A stretch of 64,000 bases of DNA from Pediococcus claussenii ATCC BAA-344 (GCF_000237995.1 NC_016605.1:1178001-1242000); one strand, 5' to 3'. Counted from the stretch's first letter, positions 1 to 9,055 are shown. Numbers and translations: made by a program. The notes: a model not told the origin generated them from the sequence alone.

Positions 1-1902
1 CAGCCGCCATACACGGTCAAGCCATTTACGGCTTCCATTTAGTCCATCTTCACTCCAAGAAACTGATTCAGTCAAAGGTCCCATAAACATTTCGTATATA
101 CGCAGCGTATCTGCACCATATTTATCGACGATATCATCTGGATTAACAACATTTCCCTTTGATTTGGACATTTTTTCATGATTACTACCAAGAATCATGC
201 CTTGATTAACCAATTTTTGGAAGGGTTCTTTAGTTGGAACAACTCCCAAGTCATAAAGCACCTTATGCCAAAAACGTGCATATAGAAGATGCAATACGGC
301 ATGCTCAGCACCACCAACGTATAAATCAACTGGCATCCATTCTTTGAGGAGTTGCTTATCGGCAATTTCTTGATCGTTTTTTGGATCAATGTATCGTAAG
401 TAGTACCATGAGCTTCCCGCCCACTGTGGCATTGTATTAGTTTCACGTCGTCCTTTTCGCCCATTTTCATCGACGACATTAAGCCAGTCGTCTAAGTTAG
501 CAAGTGGACTTTCACCGGTACCAGAAGGCTTCAAATCATCTGTCGCTGGTAAACGCAGAGGCAATTCATTTTCAGGAACCAGCCCAGTTTCTCCATCTTC
601 CCAATGAATAATTGGAATAGGTTCACCCCAATATCTCTGACGAGAAAATACCCAATCTCGAAGACGATAATTAACTTTTTTATCACCCACGCCATTTTCT
701 TTAATCCACGTTAACATTGAGGAAAGAGCAGCTTGTTTATCCAAGCCATTTAAAAAGGCAGAATTAATATGTGTCCCATCACCTTCGTAGGCACCATCTT
801 CAATATTTCCCCCCTCAATAACCGGAATAATTTCAATTCCGAACTTTTTAGCAAATTCAAAGTCTCGCGGGTCATGAGCAGGAACAGCCATAACAGCACC
901 CGTTCCGTATGATGAAAGGACATAATCAGCAATCCAAATTGGCACTTTTTTTCCATTAACCGGATTGATAGCGTAGGCACCGGTAAAGACCCCTGTTTTA
1001 TCCTTATTTAAATCTGTTCGTTCAAGATCGGATTTTGTAGCAACTTGTTTTTGGTATTCTGTAACTTTAGCCTTGTTTTCGGCTGTTGTAATTCGTTCAA
1101 CAATATCATGTTCAGGCGAAACCACTAAATAAGTCACACCAAACAATGTGTCAGCACGGGTTGTAAATACTTCAATGTTTTCTTCTGTATCTTCAACCTT
1201 AAAGTTAACGCTAGCTCCGACCGAGCGACCAATCCAGTTACGTTGCATTTCCTTGATGCTTTCAGGCCAATCAACTAGATCTAAGTCATCAAGTAAACGA
1301 TCAGCGTAAGCAGTAATTTTTAAAATCCATTGTTTCATCGGTACTCGAAAAACCGGAAAATCGCCACGTTCAGTACGCCCATTAATAACTTCTTCGTTTG
1401 CAACAACAGTGCCCCCCATCAAATCAGGTGCCCAGTTAACAAGTGTTTCTTTCTCGTATGCTAAACCTTTTTTGTACATTTGTTCAAAAATCCACTGGGT
1501 CCACTTGTAATAACTAGGATCTGTAGTATTAATTTCACGGGACCAGTCATATGAAAAACCTAGTGATTGAATTTGTCGTTTAAAATTTTTAATGTTATCT
1601 TTTGTGAAATCTTTAGGATTATGTCCCGTTTTCATAGCATATTGCTCAGCTGGCAAACCAAAAGCATCCCATCCCATTGGATGAAGAACTTTAAATCCTT
1701 GCATGCGTTTCATGCGCGACATAATATCCGTCGCTGTATATCCTTCTGGGTGTCCCACATGTAATCCCTGTCCTGATGGATACGGAAACATGTCTAGTGC
1801 ATAATATTTGGGTTTATCCTCTGTTGCGTTTGTCTTAAATGTTTCGTGGTCTGACCAGTACTTTTGCCATTTTGGTTCTATTTCATGATGATTAAAGGGC
1901 AT
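1..1902 (-). CDS. leuS: Leucyl-tRNA synthetase (3' end outside the window)
   Basis: Charges tRNA-Leu with leucine in the cytoplasm. About 634 of the usual ~805 residues are present; the C-terminal anticodon-binding part runs off the left edge. The class I HIGH signature is visible as HVGH in [18 protein letters not shown] near residues 37-55, and the KMSKS signature as EKMSKSKGN near residue 577. The start is the ATG at 1902 ([16 protein letters not shown]), seven bases after AGGAGG; an earlier ATG two codons upstream lies too close to that ribosome site. A T-box leader precedes it, so expression should rise when tRNA-Leu is uncharged. The identification is secure. Confidence 0.97.
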   Translation of the reverse strand, partial: MPFNHHEIEPKWQKYWSDHETFKTNATEDKPKYYALDMFPYPSGQGLHVGHPEGYTATDIMSRMKRMQGFKVLHPMGWDAFGLPAEQYAMKTGHNPKDFTKDNIKNFKRQIQSLGFSYDWSREINTTDPSYYKWTQWIFEQMYKKGLAYEKETLVNWAPDLMGGTVVANEEVINGRTERGDFPVFRVPMKQWILKITAYADRLLDDLDLVDWPESIKEMQRNWIGRSVGASVNFKVEDTEENIEVFTTRADTLFGVTYLVVSPEHDIVERITTAENKAKVTEYQKQVATKSDLERTDLNKDKTGVFTGAYAINPVNGKKVPIWIADYVLSSYGTGAVMAVPAHDPRDFEFAKKFGIEIIPVIEGGNIEDGAYEGDGTHINSAFLNGLDKQAALSSMLTWIKENGVGDKKVNYRLRDWVFSRQRYWGEPIPIIHWEDGETGLVPENELPLRLPATDDLKPSGTGESPLANLDDWLNVVDENGRKGRRETNTMPQWAGSSWYYLRYIDPKNDQEIADKQLLKEWMPVDLYVGGAEHAVLHLLYARFWHKVLYDLGVVPTKEPFQKLVNQGMILGSNHEKMSKSKGNVVNPDDIVDKYGADTLRIYEMFMGPLTESVSWSEDGLNGSRKWLDRVWRL

Positions 1903-1920
1903 ATCCATTCCTCCTAAAAT

Positions 1921-2114
1921 TTGCCAACAAAAAAATCCCAAGAGAAAATCTCTTAGGACGAAATCTGTTCCGCGGTACCACCTAGGTTTGTAGCTTACAG
2001 CCACACTCTTGATTCCTTAACGCGGAAAAACGTTCCCCTTACTATAATTCAGCAGGAAACTCAAAGGCGAGTTCGAACGCATCAATCTCCAAGTTCACAC
2101 TATCCACCTGGTCT
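1921..2114 (-). promoter_or_regulatory. T-box leader of leuS
   Basis: The minus strand carries the conserved T-box core TGGTACCGCG at 1980-1971, which pairs with the NCCA end of uncharged tRNA. It is followed by an intrinsic terminator: ten paired bases (1958-1949 with 1945-1936) and a run of seven T at 1935-1929. A Stem I region with a GATG element lies near 2085-2078. The regulated gene is leuS, so the specifier should be a leucine codon, but I could not place the specifier loop with confidence. The transcription start near 2114 is a guess from a weak -10 (TATATT, 2126-2121). Confidence 0.92.
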
Positions 2115-2162
2115 CTGTAAAATATAAGCGTCTAATATTCCTTATCTTCGTTGACTTTATGT

Positions 2163-2171
2163 TGATATAAT
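2163..2171 (+). promoter_or_regulatory. Extended -10 promoter for the PAP2 gene
   Basis: TGATATAAT is a TGn extended -10 with a perfect TATAAT at 2166-2171. No good -35 lies at 17 bases (a TTGACT at 2151 is only nine bases away), which is normal for extended -10 promoters. It points at the gene starting at 2248. Confidence 0.5.
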
Positions 2172-2247
2172 AGTATCAAACTATATCTCAGTTTGCAAAC
2201 CTACATATGGTAATATACCAGAGAAGGATACCACATAGGAGGAGTTC

Positions 2248-2868
2248 ATGAGGACAACAAAAACATCACAATTTGCGCCTTTTATTCTAAGTTTAGTGTT
2301 TTTTATTTTGTTAACCTTAACCGTAAAGTTTGTTCCGACAACGCTTTACCCTTTTGATAAATTTATAACAAACTTAATTCAATTAGATCCTAGTCCACTA
2401 AAACTAACTTTTTTTAAGATAATTACGCAAATTGGTAACCAAATACCGTTCATCATTATCAATTTCGCTATACTTTTAATTCTCACAGTGAGCAAACATT
2501 TCAAATACGGAATTTTCTTACTTTTTACTACTTTTGGTAGTTCTTTAATTAATCATTTAATTAAAGAGTGGGTTAAAAGGCCACGCCCATTACCTCATTT
2601 AGTTAGAGCTACAGGTTATAGCTTTCCTAGCGGTCATTCTGTAGTTGCAATCGCCTTATTTGGTGGACTAATCATCATCACAAATCAAATCATTAAAAAT
2701 AAGGCTATTAAATTCGTTTTAAACTTTATTTGGAGTCTCGGACTGATCCTACTTCCAATTTCACGGGTATATCTTAATGTCCACTATCCATCTGACATTA
2801 TTGGTGGAATGCTTCTAGGATTCATGATTTTACAAATTTCACGTTATATTTTAATTAAGGAGTTTTAG
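2248..2868 (+). CDS. PAP2-family membrane phosphatase
   Basis: Polytopic lipid phosphatase of 206 residues, probably acting on phosphatidate, phosphatidylglycerol phosphate or undecaprenyl pyrophosphate at the membrane. All three signature motifs are present: KEWVKRPRP (106-114), PSGH (127-130) and SRVYLNVHYPSD (172-183), the last holding the catalytic histidine. Hydrophobic segments lie at about 10-30, 65-82, 88-103, 131-148 and 158-175. AGGAGG at 2237-2242 supports the ATG at 2248. The next gene follows after three bases, so the two are probably co-transcribed. Which lipid it uses cannot be told from sequence. Confidence 0.9.
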   Translation: MRTTKTSQFAPFILSLVFFILLTLTVKFVPTTLYPFDKFITNLIQLDPSPLKLTFFKIITQIGNQIPFIIINFAILLILTVSKHFKYGIFLLFTTFGSSLINHLIKEWVKRPRPLPHLVRATGYSFPSGHSVVAIALFGGLIIITNQIIKNKAIKFVLNFIWSLGLILLPISRVYLNVHYPSDIIGGMLLGFMILQISRYILIKEF

Positions 2869-2871
2869 AAA

Positions 2872-3429
2872 ATGCTAAAAAATTCAATGCAGTATAGTCA
2901 TATCGTTTTACAAGAGATTATCAATAAAGGTGACAATGTTATTGATGCCACTATGGGAAACGGTCATGACACCCAATTTCTGGCTAAATCAGTTGGTGCT
3001 ACTGGTCATGTTTATGCGTTTGATATACAGCAAGATGCCATCAACCATACTAAAGATCGACTTACACAATTAGATTTAATAAGCCAGACAACACTCATTA
3101 ACGATTCTCACTCTAAGATTGATAACTATGTGTCTAATCCGATTTCGGCTGCAATTTTTAACCTTGGATATCTTCCGGGAAATAATAAATCAATCATTAC
3201 ACATTTTTCGACTACTATTCCGGCTATCAACTCCTGCCTTCGTTTACTCAAAGTTGGTGGTAGAATTGCTGTTGTTTGTTATTACGGGCACCCAGGCGGC
3301 AAGGATGAATTAGACCATATAACCCATTATCTAAGCCAAATAGAACAACAAGAATTTAGTGTCCTGCGCTATGAATTCCTTAATCAGATCAATCAACCGC
3401 CCATTTTATTAATTATTGAAAAGAAATAG
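2872..3429 (+). CDS. mnmM: Class I SAM-dependent methyltransferase, MnmM/YtqB type
   Basis: A 185-residue Rossmann methyltransferase of the rRNA_methylase (PF06962) group. Its Bacillus relative YtqB is known as MnmM, which methylates the nm5(s2)U34 wobble position of tRNA. The SAM-binding motif DATMGNGHDT is at residues 25-34, the acidic residue that holds the ribose is in AFDIQ (about 50), and the family motif NLGYLPGNNK is at 97-106, with a GG-VCYYGHPGG stretch after it. The start ATG has AAGGAG nine bases upstream, inside the end of the PAP2 gene. The family call is firm; the exact tRNA substrate is taken from the family. Confidence 0.85.
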   Translation: MLKNSMQYSHIVLQEIINKGDNVIDATMGNGHDTQFLAKSVGATGHVYAFDIQQDAINHTKDRLTQLDLISQTTLINDSHSKIDNYVSNPISAAIFNLGYLPGNNKSIITHFSTTIPAINSCLRLLKVGGRIAVVCYYGHPGGKDELDHITHYLSQIEQQEFSVLRYEFLNQINQPPILLIIEKK

Positions 3430-3579
3430 TGGAGTATGTTTTACAATATTGATTATCCAATAATTCTTTAACCATATCTTTTTTTAAGGATCTGTTGCAT
3501 AACAAAATATCTATCGTTTATATTGCTAGTAATACTCGTTATTTTCCGACCTATGTCCCGCTTTTTATGCTGGAATTAA

Positions 3580-5046
3580 CTAACTATTTTCAGCCGTTTT
3601 TCGGTCAAAGATATTCACCACTAAAGCTATTAGGATTAATATAAATCCAGACAAGTAGATATTATGAAGAGCTGAGTAAAGAATCAAACGTAATCCACCC
3701 AACAAGTCACTAGGTAATTCTTTAGCAGTTTGCGGATTAATTAATTTATTCATCATTCCCATATTGTAACGACTATTCTGTGCTACTCCACTATTCATAC
3801 TACTATTCATAATAATTCCAAAAATAGACATCATAATTGTCTGACCAAGTGATCGCGCCAAAGTATTAAACGAAGTAGCAACTCCAATCTGATCAGAACT
3901 AACTAGATGCTGCGAGGTAACCGTTGTAGAAGTAATAGTAATCCCAAATCCCGTTCCTAAAATCGCTGAGATTACAAAGAAAAACCAGAACGGTGTTTCA
4001 ATTGGTACAACTGCTAATATGAGGCTACCAACCGCTAGTATTGATAAACTAACACTTAAAACTTTATTAGGTGACAACTTCACCATCATTTTACCCGCCA
4101 AAAATGAGCCAAAAATCCACAACAAGGAACTTGGCGTTACAGCAAATCCAGCTAATGAGGCTGGTAGTCCTAAAATTCCCTGTGTCCACGTTGGAAGATA
4201 CACTTCAAAACCAATCAAAAAACCCGCTACTAACATTGTAGCTACATTTTGAATAACAAATGTTCTATTTTGAAAAAGTTTGAGCGAGATAATTGGGTCC
4301 ACTGCCTTTTTTTCTTGTCGAATGAATAAAACCACTCCTAAAATAAAAAGTACAAATGAGATCAATAGCATAAATGGTGAAAAATGTGCTTCTCCAATCA
4401 ATTGGAATCCATACATTAACCCAAGTAAAGCAAGCATTAACCAAGCACTTCCCAAAAAATCAATTGGTTTATCATTTACTTTTACTTCTTCCCGCAAAAA
4501 TATTTGAATGAGTAGAATCGTTATAATGCCAATTGGGACATTTATAAAAAACACCCAATGCCATGTTAATTTATCTACAATAAATCCACCTAATAATGGG
4601 GCAATAATTGAAGCAATTCCCCAGGCAGCGCCATTAAATCCCATAATACGTGCCCTTTTTTCGATTGGATAAATATCTGCGATGATAGTATTCGATACAG
4701 GCATAATGCATCCAGCACCCACACCTTGCAAAGCTCGCCAAATGATTAAAGTAGTCATTGAATTAGCTAATCCACTCAAAATTGAACCCACTAAAAAAAT
4801 AAATATTCCAACATTAAAAATTCGTTTTCTTCCAAATATATCAGCTAACTTTCCATAAATTGGAGTAAAAATTGCATTTGTTAATAGAAAAATTGAAATA
4901 ACCCAATTCATCAAACTGACACCGTGTAAATCACCAACAATTGTTGGCATAGCAGTTGAAACGATCGTTCCCTCCACCGCTGACATAAATGTCGCAATAA
5001 AAATTGCAATTGTGACAATAACTACGTTTGTTTCTTTTTTCTTCAT
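3580..5046 (-). CDS. MFS multidrug-type exporter, DHA2 (14-TM) family
   Basis: About 488 residues with many hydrophobic segments, resembling EmrB/QacA/LmrB proton-coupled drug exporters. Visible signatures are the opening helix with MSAVEGTIVSTAMPTIVGDL (motif D1-like), the loop motif GKLADIFGRKR (motif A) and WRALQGVGAGCIMP (motif B region). I prefer the ATG at 5046 (MKKKETNVVIV), preceded by TTGGGGGCTTT; a TTG seven codons upstream is possible but has no ribosome site. It follows metK on the same strand but two terminators separate them. No regulator gene is adjacent. Substrate unknown. Confidence 0.87.
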   Translation of the reverse strand: MKKKETNVVIVTIAIFIATFMSAVEGTIVSTAMPTIVGDLHGVSLMNWVISIFLLTNAIFTPIYGKLADIFGRKRIFNVGIFIFLVGSILSGLANSMTTLIIWRALQGVGAGCIMPVSNTIIADIYPIEKRARIMGFNGAAWGIASIIAPLLGGFIVDKLTWHWVFFINVPIGIITILLIQIFLREEVKVNDKPIDFLGSAWLMLALLGLMYGFQLIGEAHFSPFMLLISFVLFILGVVLFIRQEKKAVDPIISLKLFQNRTFVIQNVATMLVAGFLIGFEVYLPTWTQGILGLPASLAGFAVTPSSLLWIFGSFLAGKMMVKLSPNKVLSVSLSILAVGSLILAVVPIETPFWFFFVISAILGTGFGITITSTTVTSQHLVSSDQIGVATSFNTLARSLGQTIMMSIFGIIMNSSMNSGVAQNSRYNMGMMNKLINPQTAKELPSDLLGGLRLILYSALHNIYLSGFILILIALVVNIFDRKTAENS

Positions 5047-5073
5047 AAAGCCCCCAAATTTGTTCAAAAATAA

Positions 5074-5103
5074 ATGAGTCTGAGATAATCAGGTCAGACT
5101 CAT
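5074..5103 (-). terminator. Intrinsic terminator between metK and the MFS gene
   Basis: Perfect ten-base arms ATGAGTCTGA and TCAGACTCAT with a ten-base loop, followed on the minus strand by TTATTTTTG. It is the second of two hairpins downstream of metK. It lies just upstream of the exporter gene, so an attenuator or operator role is also possible. Confidence 0.7.
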
Positions 5104-5129
5104 CAAAATCGCATAATAATTTAAAAGAT

Positions 5130-5171
5130 GGGACATAAATTAAGCAATCATTTGATTGCCCACCATGTCCC
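5130..5171 (-). terminator. Terminator downstream of metK
   Basis: Outer arms GGGACAT/ATGTCCC (5165-5171 and 5130-5136) enclose a second perfect hairpin, GCAATCA/TGATTGC (5144-5159). On the minus strand it is followed by ATCTTTTAAATT. It starts 14 bases after the metK stop codon. Confidence 0.7.
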
Positions 5172-5184
5172 ACTGTTGCAAATA

Positions 5185-6372
5185 TTAATTAAAGAAATCC
5201 TGTAGTTCTTGAACTTTATCAACATGCTCCCATGGCAGGTCAATGTCTGTTCTGCCAAAATGACCATAGGCAGCCGTCTTTTTATAAATTGGGCGGCGCA
5301 AATCAAGCATTTCTATGATACCAGCCGGACGAAGATCAAAGATTTGACGAACAGCTTCAGTAATATCTTCTTCTGAAACTTTTCCGGTCCCAAAAGTATC
5401 TACCATGACGGATACAGGTTGTGCAACCCCAATAGCATAGGCAATCTGAACCTCAACTTTTTCAGCAAGCCCCGCAGCAACTATATTTTTAGCAATATAC
5501 CTTGCTGCATAACTAGCCGAACGATCAACTTTTGTAGCATCTTTCCCAGAAAAAGCACCACCCCCGTGTCGAGCAGCCCCTCCATAGGTATCAACAATAA
5601 TTTTACGGCCTGTTAAGCCAGCATCACCCTGTGGTCCTCCAATTACAAAACGACCAGTTGGATTCACAAAATATTTTGTTTTTTCATCAAGCAGTTCACT
5701 TGGTATTGTTGTTTTAATCAGCTTTTCTATCATATCAGTTCTAATCTGAGTAAGTTCAACGTCTGGATCATGTTGAGTACTAACAACAACCGTATCAACA
5801 CGCTTAGGTTTTTCCCTTTCGTCATACTCAACGGTAACCTCAGCCTTTGCATCTGGTCTGAGATAAGGGATTACATTATCTTTTCGTAACTTAGCAATTT
5901 TTTGCATTAAATGATGGCTAAGCATAATTGGCAAAGGCATCAACTCAGGTGTTTCATTCGTAGCATATCCAAACATTAATCCTTGGTCGCCAGCACCAAT
6001 TCGGTCCAGTTGATCCTCTTTACCTTCACGTGTTTCAAGCGAATCATCAACGCCTTGCGCGATATCAGGAGATTGTTCGTCAATTGCTACCATTACTGCA
6101 CAATTTTCCCCATCGAAACCATATTCGCCGCCTACATAACCAATTTCTTTAATCGTACGTCTCACAACTTTTTGAATATCGATATAAGCGGTTGTCGAGA
6201 TTTCTCCAACAACAACTACTAAACCGGTGGTGACTGTAGTTTCACAAGCCACACGGGCATTGGGATCATGCGTTAATAATTCATCTAAAATTGAATCACT
6301 AATTTGATCTGCAATTTTATCAGGATGTCCTTCAGATACTGATTCTGAAGTAAATAAATGTCTTTCTGTCAT
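5185..6372 (-). CDS. metK: S-adenosylmethionine synthetase
   Basis: Makes S-adenosylmethionine from methionine and ATP. At 395 residues it has normal family length. Signatures: GHPDK with the catalytic histidine at residues 15-19, [12 protein letters not shown] at 126-137 and the phosphate-binding GGGAFSGKD at 270-278. The ATG at 6372 follows GGGGG, which is the anti-SD partner built into the S(MK) riboswitch directly upstream, so translation is shut by its own product. Monocistronic, closed by two hairpins. Confidence 0.98.
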   Translation of the reverse strand: MTERHLFTSESVSEGHPDKIADQISDSILDELLTHDPNARVACETTVTTGLVVVVGEISTTAYIDIQKVVRRTIKEIGYVGGEYGFDGENCAVMVAIDEQSPDIAQGVDDSLETREGKEDQLDRIGAGDQGLMFGYATNETPELMPLPIMLSHHLMQKIAKLRKDNVIPYLRPDAKAEVTVEYDEREKPKRVDTVVVSTQHDPDVELTQIRTDMIEKLIKTTIPSELLDEKTKYFVNPTGRFVIGGPQGDAGLTGRKIIVDTYGGAARHGGGAFSGKDATKVDRSASYAARYIAKNIVAAGLAEKVEVQIAYAIGVAQPVSVMVDTFGTGKVSEEDITEAVRQIFDLRPAGIIEMLDLRRPIYKKTAAYGHFGRTDIDLPWEHVDKVQELQDFFN

Positions 6373-6445
6373 TTGAGTTTCCCCCTCAATTTTTTTCGGT
6401 TACAAGGATCTAGGGATAATCAGTCCTATCGGGAACACTGTAACT
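6373..6445 (-). promoter_or_regulatory. S(MK) box (SAM-III) riboswitch of metK
   Basis: The minus strand reads GTTCCCGATAGGA, then CCTTGTAACCG, an A-run and GAGGGGGAAAC just before the metK ATG. This is the known S(MK) consensus, in which the Shine-Dalgarno GGGG pairs with the CCTTGTAACC region side when SAM binds, blocking ribosomes. It fills the whole 5' leader from the predicted transcription start (about 6445) to the start codon. Confidence 0.92.
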
Positions 6446-6450
6446 AGTAA

Positions 6451-6479
6451 ATTTTAGCACAGAAATAATGCTTTTTAAA
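6451..6479 (-). promoter_or_regulatory. metK promoter
   Basis: TGCTAAAAT is an extended -10 (TAAAAT at 6456-6451). TTTAAA at 6479-6474 sits 17 bases upstream as a -35. The predicted start about 6445 coincides with the first base of the riboswitch. Confidence 0.6.
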
Positions 6480-6488
6480 GGGAATCTA

Positions 6489-6517
6489 TTGACTGTTTGT
6501 TGTCTTTTGTTTACGAT
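6489..6517 (+). promoter_or_regulatory. Promoter of the 6549 membrane gene
   Basis: TTGACT (6489-6494), a 17-base spacer and TACGAT (6512-6517). It lies divergently beside the metK promoter and shows that the gene must start downstream, at 6549, rather than at the earlier in-frame ATG at 6468. Confidence 0.6.
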
Positions 6518-6548
6518 TACTCTATGTATAAAGGAGTCATATAATTCT

Positions 6549-7277
6549 ATGAAAAATCTCGATTTTTTACACAACAATGCTACTGTTAATCAAAAAACCA
6601 TTTTACCGGCAATTGTATCTTTCCTACTAAGTGGAAGTATTTGGCTTTTTAGTAGCCATTTCAGTACAACACATTTTGGAGAGTCCTTTCCAATCCAGTT
6701 ACTGCTCTTCTTGGGAATTGCTATGATCATATTTATTACCTTAGATCGATTTACTAATCGCACGCCACCAAGATTGCTATTACCAATCTTTATAATTCCT
6801 GTGGCCATTATTGCTATAATTTATTTAAGTAATCAAAAATCAATCGCCGGATTACTCGCATTAACGCTAATACCACTTTTTACATCGTTTTTGCCGTTTT
6901 ATAAAATTGACGGAATTGGTCTGCTGATTTATGCAATTTCGCTTGGAACAATATTTCCATTCTCTTACTTTTTCGTTCAAAATAAGTTTGTTTCAGGCTA
7001 CCTTATCAGCCTTTGCATTATTTTATCTCTGAGTTTAATCTCGGTTAATTTTCCAATTTTCTTTGAGGTAAGTTCAACCTATCGGATTTTCAATATTATT
7101 CTTAACGTTTTAACAATTATCACTGCTCTAATTGTTTTAAAAAATTGGGCGGTCATTCCATTAATGATTATAAGTATTGCTTCGTTCTTCATTAATCAAC
7201 TGGACAATATCAGGTACAAACTAACGATTATTACCGTCCTAACTCTCTTAAATATTTTTATCTTAATGTTCAATTAA
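6549..7277 (+). CDS. Unknown polytopic membrane protein
   Basis: A 242-residue protein that is hydrophobic almost throughout, with roughly eight membrane segments separated by very short loops. After a short polar start (MKNLDFLHNNATVNQK) the first segment is about residues 17-36. I recognise no family or catalytic motif. AAGGAG at 6531-6536 is 12 bases from this ATG, slightly long, but the promoter at 6489-6517 excludes the earlier start. It stands alone between the metK promoter and a shared terminator. Confidence 0.7.
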   Translation: MKNLDFLHNNATVNQKTILPAIVSFLLSGSIWLFSSHFSTTHFGESFPIQLLLFLGIAMIIFITLDRFTNRTPPRLLLPIFIIPVAIIAIIYLSNQKSIAGLLALTLIPLFTSFLPFYKIDGIGLLIYAISLGTIFPFSYFFVQNKFVSGYLISLCIILSLSLISVNFPIFFEVSSTYRIFNIILNVLTIITALIVLKNWAVIPLMIISIASFFINQLDNIRYKLTIITVLTLLNIFILMFN

Positions 7278-7319
7278 TGGAAATATATCCGGCGGTTCGC
7301 TCGGTATAAATCAAAAAAA

Positions 7320-7349
7320 GGACAAATGACGAAGCACTGTCATTTGTCC
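7320..7349. terminator. Bidirectional terminator
   Basis: Arms GGACAAATGAC and GTCATTTGTCC pair perfectly over 11 bases around an eight-base loop, flanked by an A-run on the left and TTTTT on the right. It ends the 6549 gene and the convergent LysE-family gene. Confidence 0.9.
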
Positions 7350-7352
7350 TTT

Positions 7353-7973
7353 TTAAATACTATGAATAAAATCAGCAACTAATTTCACACCATAAAGAAT
7401 AATTATTACTCCACACACCTTATTCAAGATTAACAGATATTTAGAATTAAACTGCTCTCTCAGATAATTAATTACACTGGTCAATACAATAAACCAGCTT
7501 ATAGAAGAAATACACACTCCAACAATAAACCAATTGGGATTATCTGTACCGTGAAATGAAGCCCTAAAAGCCCCGAGTAGCATCGTACCATCAATAATTG
7601 CCTGAGGATTAAGCCAAGCAATTGTGAAAGCACTTAAAATAACACTTCTGTAACTAAAACTATTATTATTTTTATCATCAACTTCAACCGTCTTTTTATT
7701 TTCTCTAAACAGGCTAACTCCAATGTAAAATACCATTAAACTACCGACTAATAGAATAGTTTGTTTTAGCCATAAGTATCTTTGCAACAAAGTTCCCATT
7801 CCATAAAATGAAGCTAGCGCCAAACTCATATCAAATGCTGCAACTATTAATGCAATGCTGATTGCACGTCTTAATGGATATTCTAAAGATGAATCAATAA
7901 CATAAATATTTTGCATGCCTATCGGAGCTATGTACGCAATACCAAATATGATTCCTTGTATCAATATACTCAA
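7353..7973 (-). CDS. LysE/ArgO-family amino acid exporter
   Basis: A 206-residue membrane protein with about six segments, of the LysE/RhtB/ArgO group that exports basic or other amino acids. The N-terminus GIIFGIAYIAPIGMQNIYVI matches the conserved first segment with its GP-like (APIG) turn, and LSAFTIAWLNPQAIIDG is the conserved fourth-segment motif seen in LysE and ArgO (NPxAxxDG). The start is TTG at 7973, seven bases after CGGAGG; no ATG lies close by. Substrate cannot be read from the sequence; lysine or arginine is typical of this branch. Confidence 0.85.
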   Translation of the reverse strand: MSILIQGIIFGIAYIAPIGMQNIYVIDSSLEYPLRRAISIALIVAAFDMSLALASFYGMGTLLQRYLWLKQTILLVGSLMVFYIGVSLFRENKKTVEVDDKNNNSFSYRSVILSAFTIAWLNPQAIIDGTMLLGAFRASFHGTDNPNWFIVGVCISSISWFIVLTSVINYLREQFNSKYLLILNKVCGVIIILYGVKLVADFIHSI

Positions 7974-8000
7974 TCTATTTCCTCCGTTTTTGAAAACAAA

Positions 8001-8026
8001 AAAAGCATACCTTACGATATGCTTTT
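8001..8026 (-). terminator. Terminator of the rRNA-tRNA operon
   Basis: Arms AAAAGCATA/TATGCTTTT around the loop TCGTAAGG, followed on the minus strand by TTTTTTTG-type T-run. It lies 15 bases beyond the last tRNA gene. The same eight-base loop occurs in the hairpin behind tRNA-Pro. Confidence 0.88.
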
Positions 8027-8040
8027 ACTTCTATACAAGA

Positions 8041-8115
8041 CGGTTCTAACGAGACTCGAACTCGTGATCTCCTGCGTGACAGGCAGGCGTCCTAAACCAA
8101 CTAGACCATAGAACC
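8041..8115 (-). tRNA. tRNA-Asp (GUC), copy 2 in transcript order
   Basis: Cloverleaf with anticodon loop CTGTCAC (GTC), D-arm and TTCGAGT T-loop, and G73 as expected for Asp. The acceptor is GGTTCTA/TAGAACC; the other copy (8659-8733) has C4-G69 in place of this T4-A69. Last gene of the operon. Confidence 0.96.
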
Positions 8116-8123
8116 AAACAAAA

Positions 8124-8197
<74 letters not shown>

Positions 8198-8209
8198 ATA
8201 ATAATAAAA

Positions 8210-8281
8210 TGACCCGTACGGGATTCGAACCCATGTTACTGCCGTGAAAGGGCAGTGTCTTAACCACTTGACCAACGGGTC
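8210..8281 (-). tRNA. tRNA-Glu (UUC)
   Basis: Anticodon loop CTTTCAC (TTC) between CTGCC and GGCAG; acceptor GACCCGT/ACGGGTC with A73. Confidence 0.95.
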
Positions 8282-8307
8282 ATACACATATGTAAAGCAT
8301 CTACCAA

Positions 8308-8395
8308 CGGAGAAGGAGGGATTCGAACCCTCGCGCCGCTTACACGACCTACACCCTTAGCAGGGGCGCCTCTTCAGCCACTTGAGTACTTCTCC
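8308..8395 (-). tRNA. tRNA-Ser (GCU)
   Basis: Anticodon loop CTGCTAA (GCT), long variable arm typical of class II tRNA-Ser, acceptor GGAGAAG and G73. Confidence 0.95.
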
Positions 8396-8399
8396 AAAA

Positions 8400-8473
<74 letters not shown>

Positions 8474-8484
8474 AAAGGAAGGAA

Positions 8485-8555
8485 AGCGGGTGACGAGAAT
8501 CGAACTCGCGACAACAGCTTGGAAGGCTGTGGTTTTACCACTAAACTACACCCGC
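8485..8555 (-). tRNA. tRNA-Gly (UCC)
   Basis: Anticodon loop CTTCCAA (TCC), acceptor GCGGGTG/CACCCGC, T73 as usual for glycine tRNA in bacteria. Confidence 0.95.
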
Positions 8556-8579
8556 AAAACAAAAAATATTCAATTGAAA

Positions 8580-8652
8580 TGGCGCGGGACAGAATCGAAC
8601 TGCCGACACATGGAGCTTCAATCCATTGCTCTACCGACTGAGCTACCGAGCC
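8580..8652 (-). tRNA. tRNA-Phe (GAA) with an acceptor mismatch
   Basis: Anticodon loop TTGAAGC gives GAA with G at position 37. The acceptor strands are GGCTCGG and CCGCGCC, so T4 faces C69: the other six pairs are good. The rest of the cloverleaf is sound, so I treat it as a functional gene. Confidence 0.92.
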
Positions 8653-8658
8653 ATAAAA

Positions 8659-8733
8659 CGGTCCTAACGAGACTCGAACTCGTGATCTCCTGCGTGACAG
8701 GCAGGCGTCCTAAACCAACTAGACCATAGGACC
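8659..8733 (-). tRNA. tRNA-Asp (GUC), copy 1 in transcript order
   Basis: As the copy at 8041-8115 but with acceptor GGTCCTA/TAGGACC, i.e. a C4-G69 pair. With the adjoining fMet gene it forms one half of a duplicated two-gene block. Confidence 0.96.
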
Positions 8734-8742
8734 AAACAAAAA

Positions 8743-8816
<74 letters not shown>

Positions 8817-8826
8817 ATAATAAAAA

Positions 8827-8916
8827 AGGAGGATGAGGGATTCGAACCCTCGCGTGGTTTGACCCACCTGACGGTTTTCAAGACCGTTCCCTTCAGCCGG
8901 ACTTGGGTAATCCTCC
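8827..8916 (-). tRNA. tRNA-Ser (UGA)
   Basis: Anticodon loop CTTGAAA (TGA), long variable arm, acceptor GGAGGAT/ATCCTCC. The base after the acceptor stem is T rather than the G73 usual in serine tRNAs. Confidence 0.95.
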
Positions 8917-8960
8917 ATAATCAATATACGTTTCACTGGTCTCTAACAATTGAAGCTAGA

Positions 8961-9034
8961 TGGACCTTGTAGGACTCGAACCTACGACCGGACGGTTATG
9001 AGCCGTCTGCTCTAACCAACTGAGCTAAAGGTCC
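8961..9034 (-). tRNA. tRNA-Ile2 (CAU, lysidine type)
   Basis: Anticodon loop CTCATAA gives CAT, but the body (GGACCTTTAGCTCAG start, GACGG anticodon stem) is that of the minor isoleucine tRNA whose C34 is changed to lysidine by TilS. The next gene is the true elongator Met. Assignment to Ile2 rather than Met is by resemblance to the known Ile2 body. Confidence 0.85.
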
Positions 9035-9055
9035 AAGTTCGTATATTCAACCCTA

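Noticed and set aside
2151-2171. TTGACT plus TATAAT as a full promoter for the PAP2 gene.
   Set aside because: The spacer is only nine bases; the extended -10 reading is preferred.
3490-3512. GGATCTGTTGCATAAC resembles the end of IS6/IS26-family elements (GGTTCTGTTGCAAAG).
   Set aside because: Only a partial match, no transposase fragment, no second inverted repeat and no target duplication nearby.
4931-5173. 80-codon open frame between metK and the MFS gene.
   Set aside because: It reads through both terminator hairpins and overlaps the MFS gene in another frame; no ribosome site.
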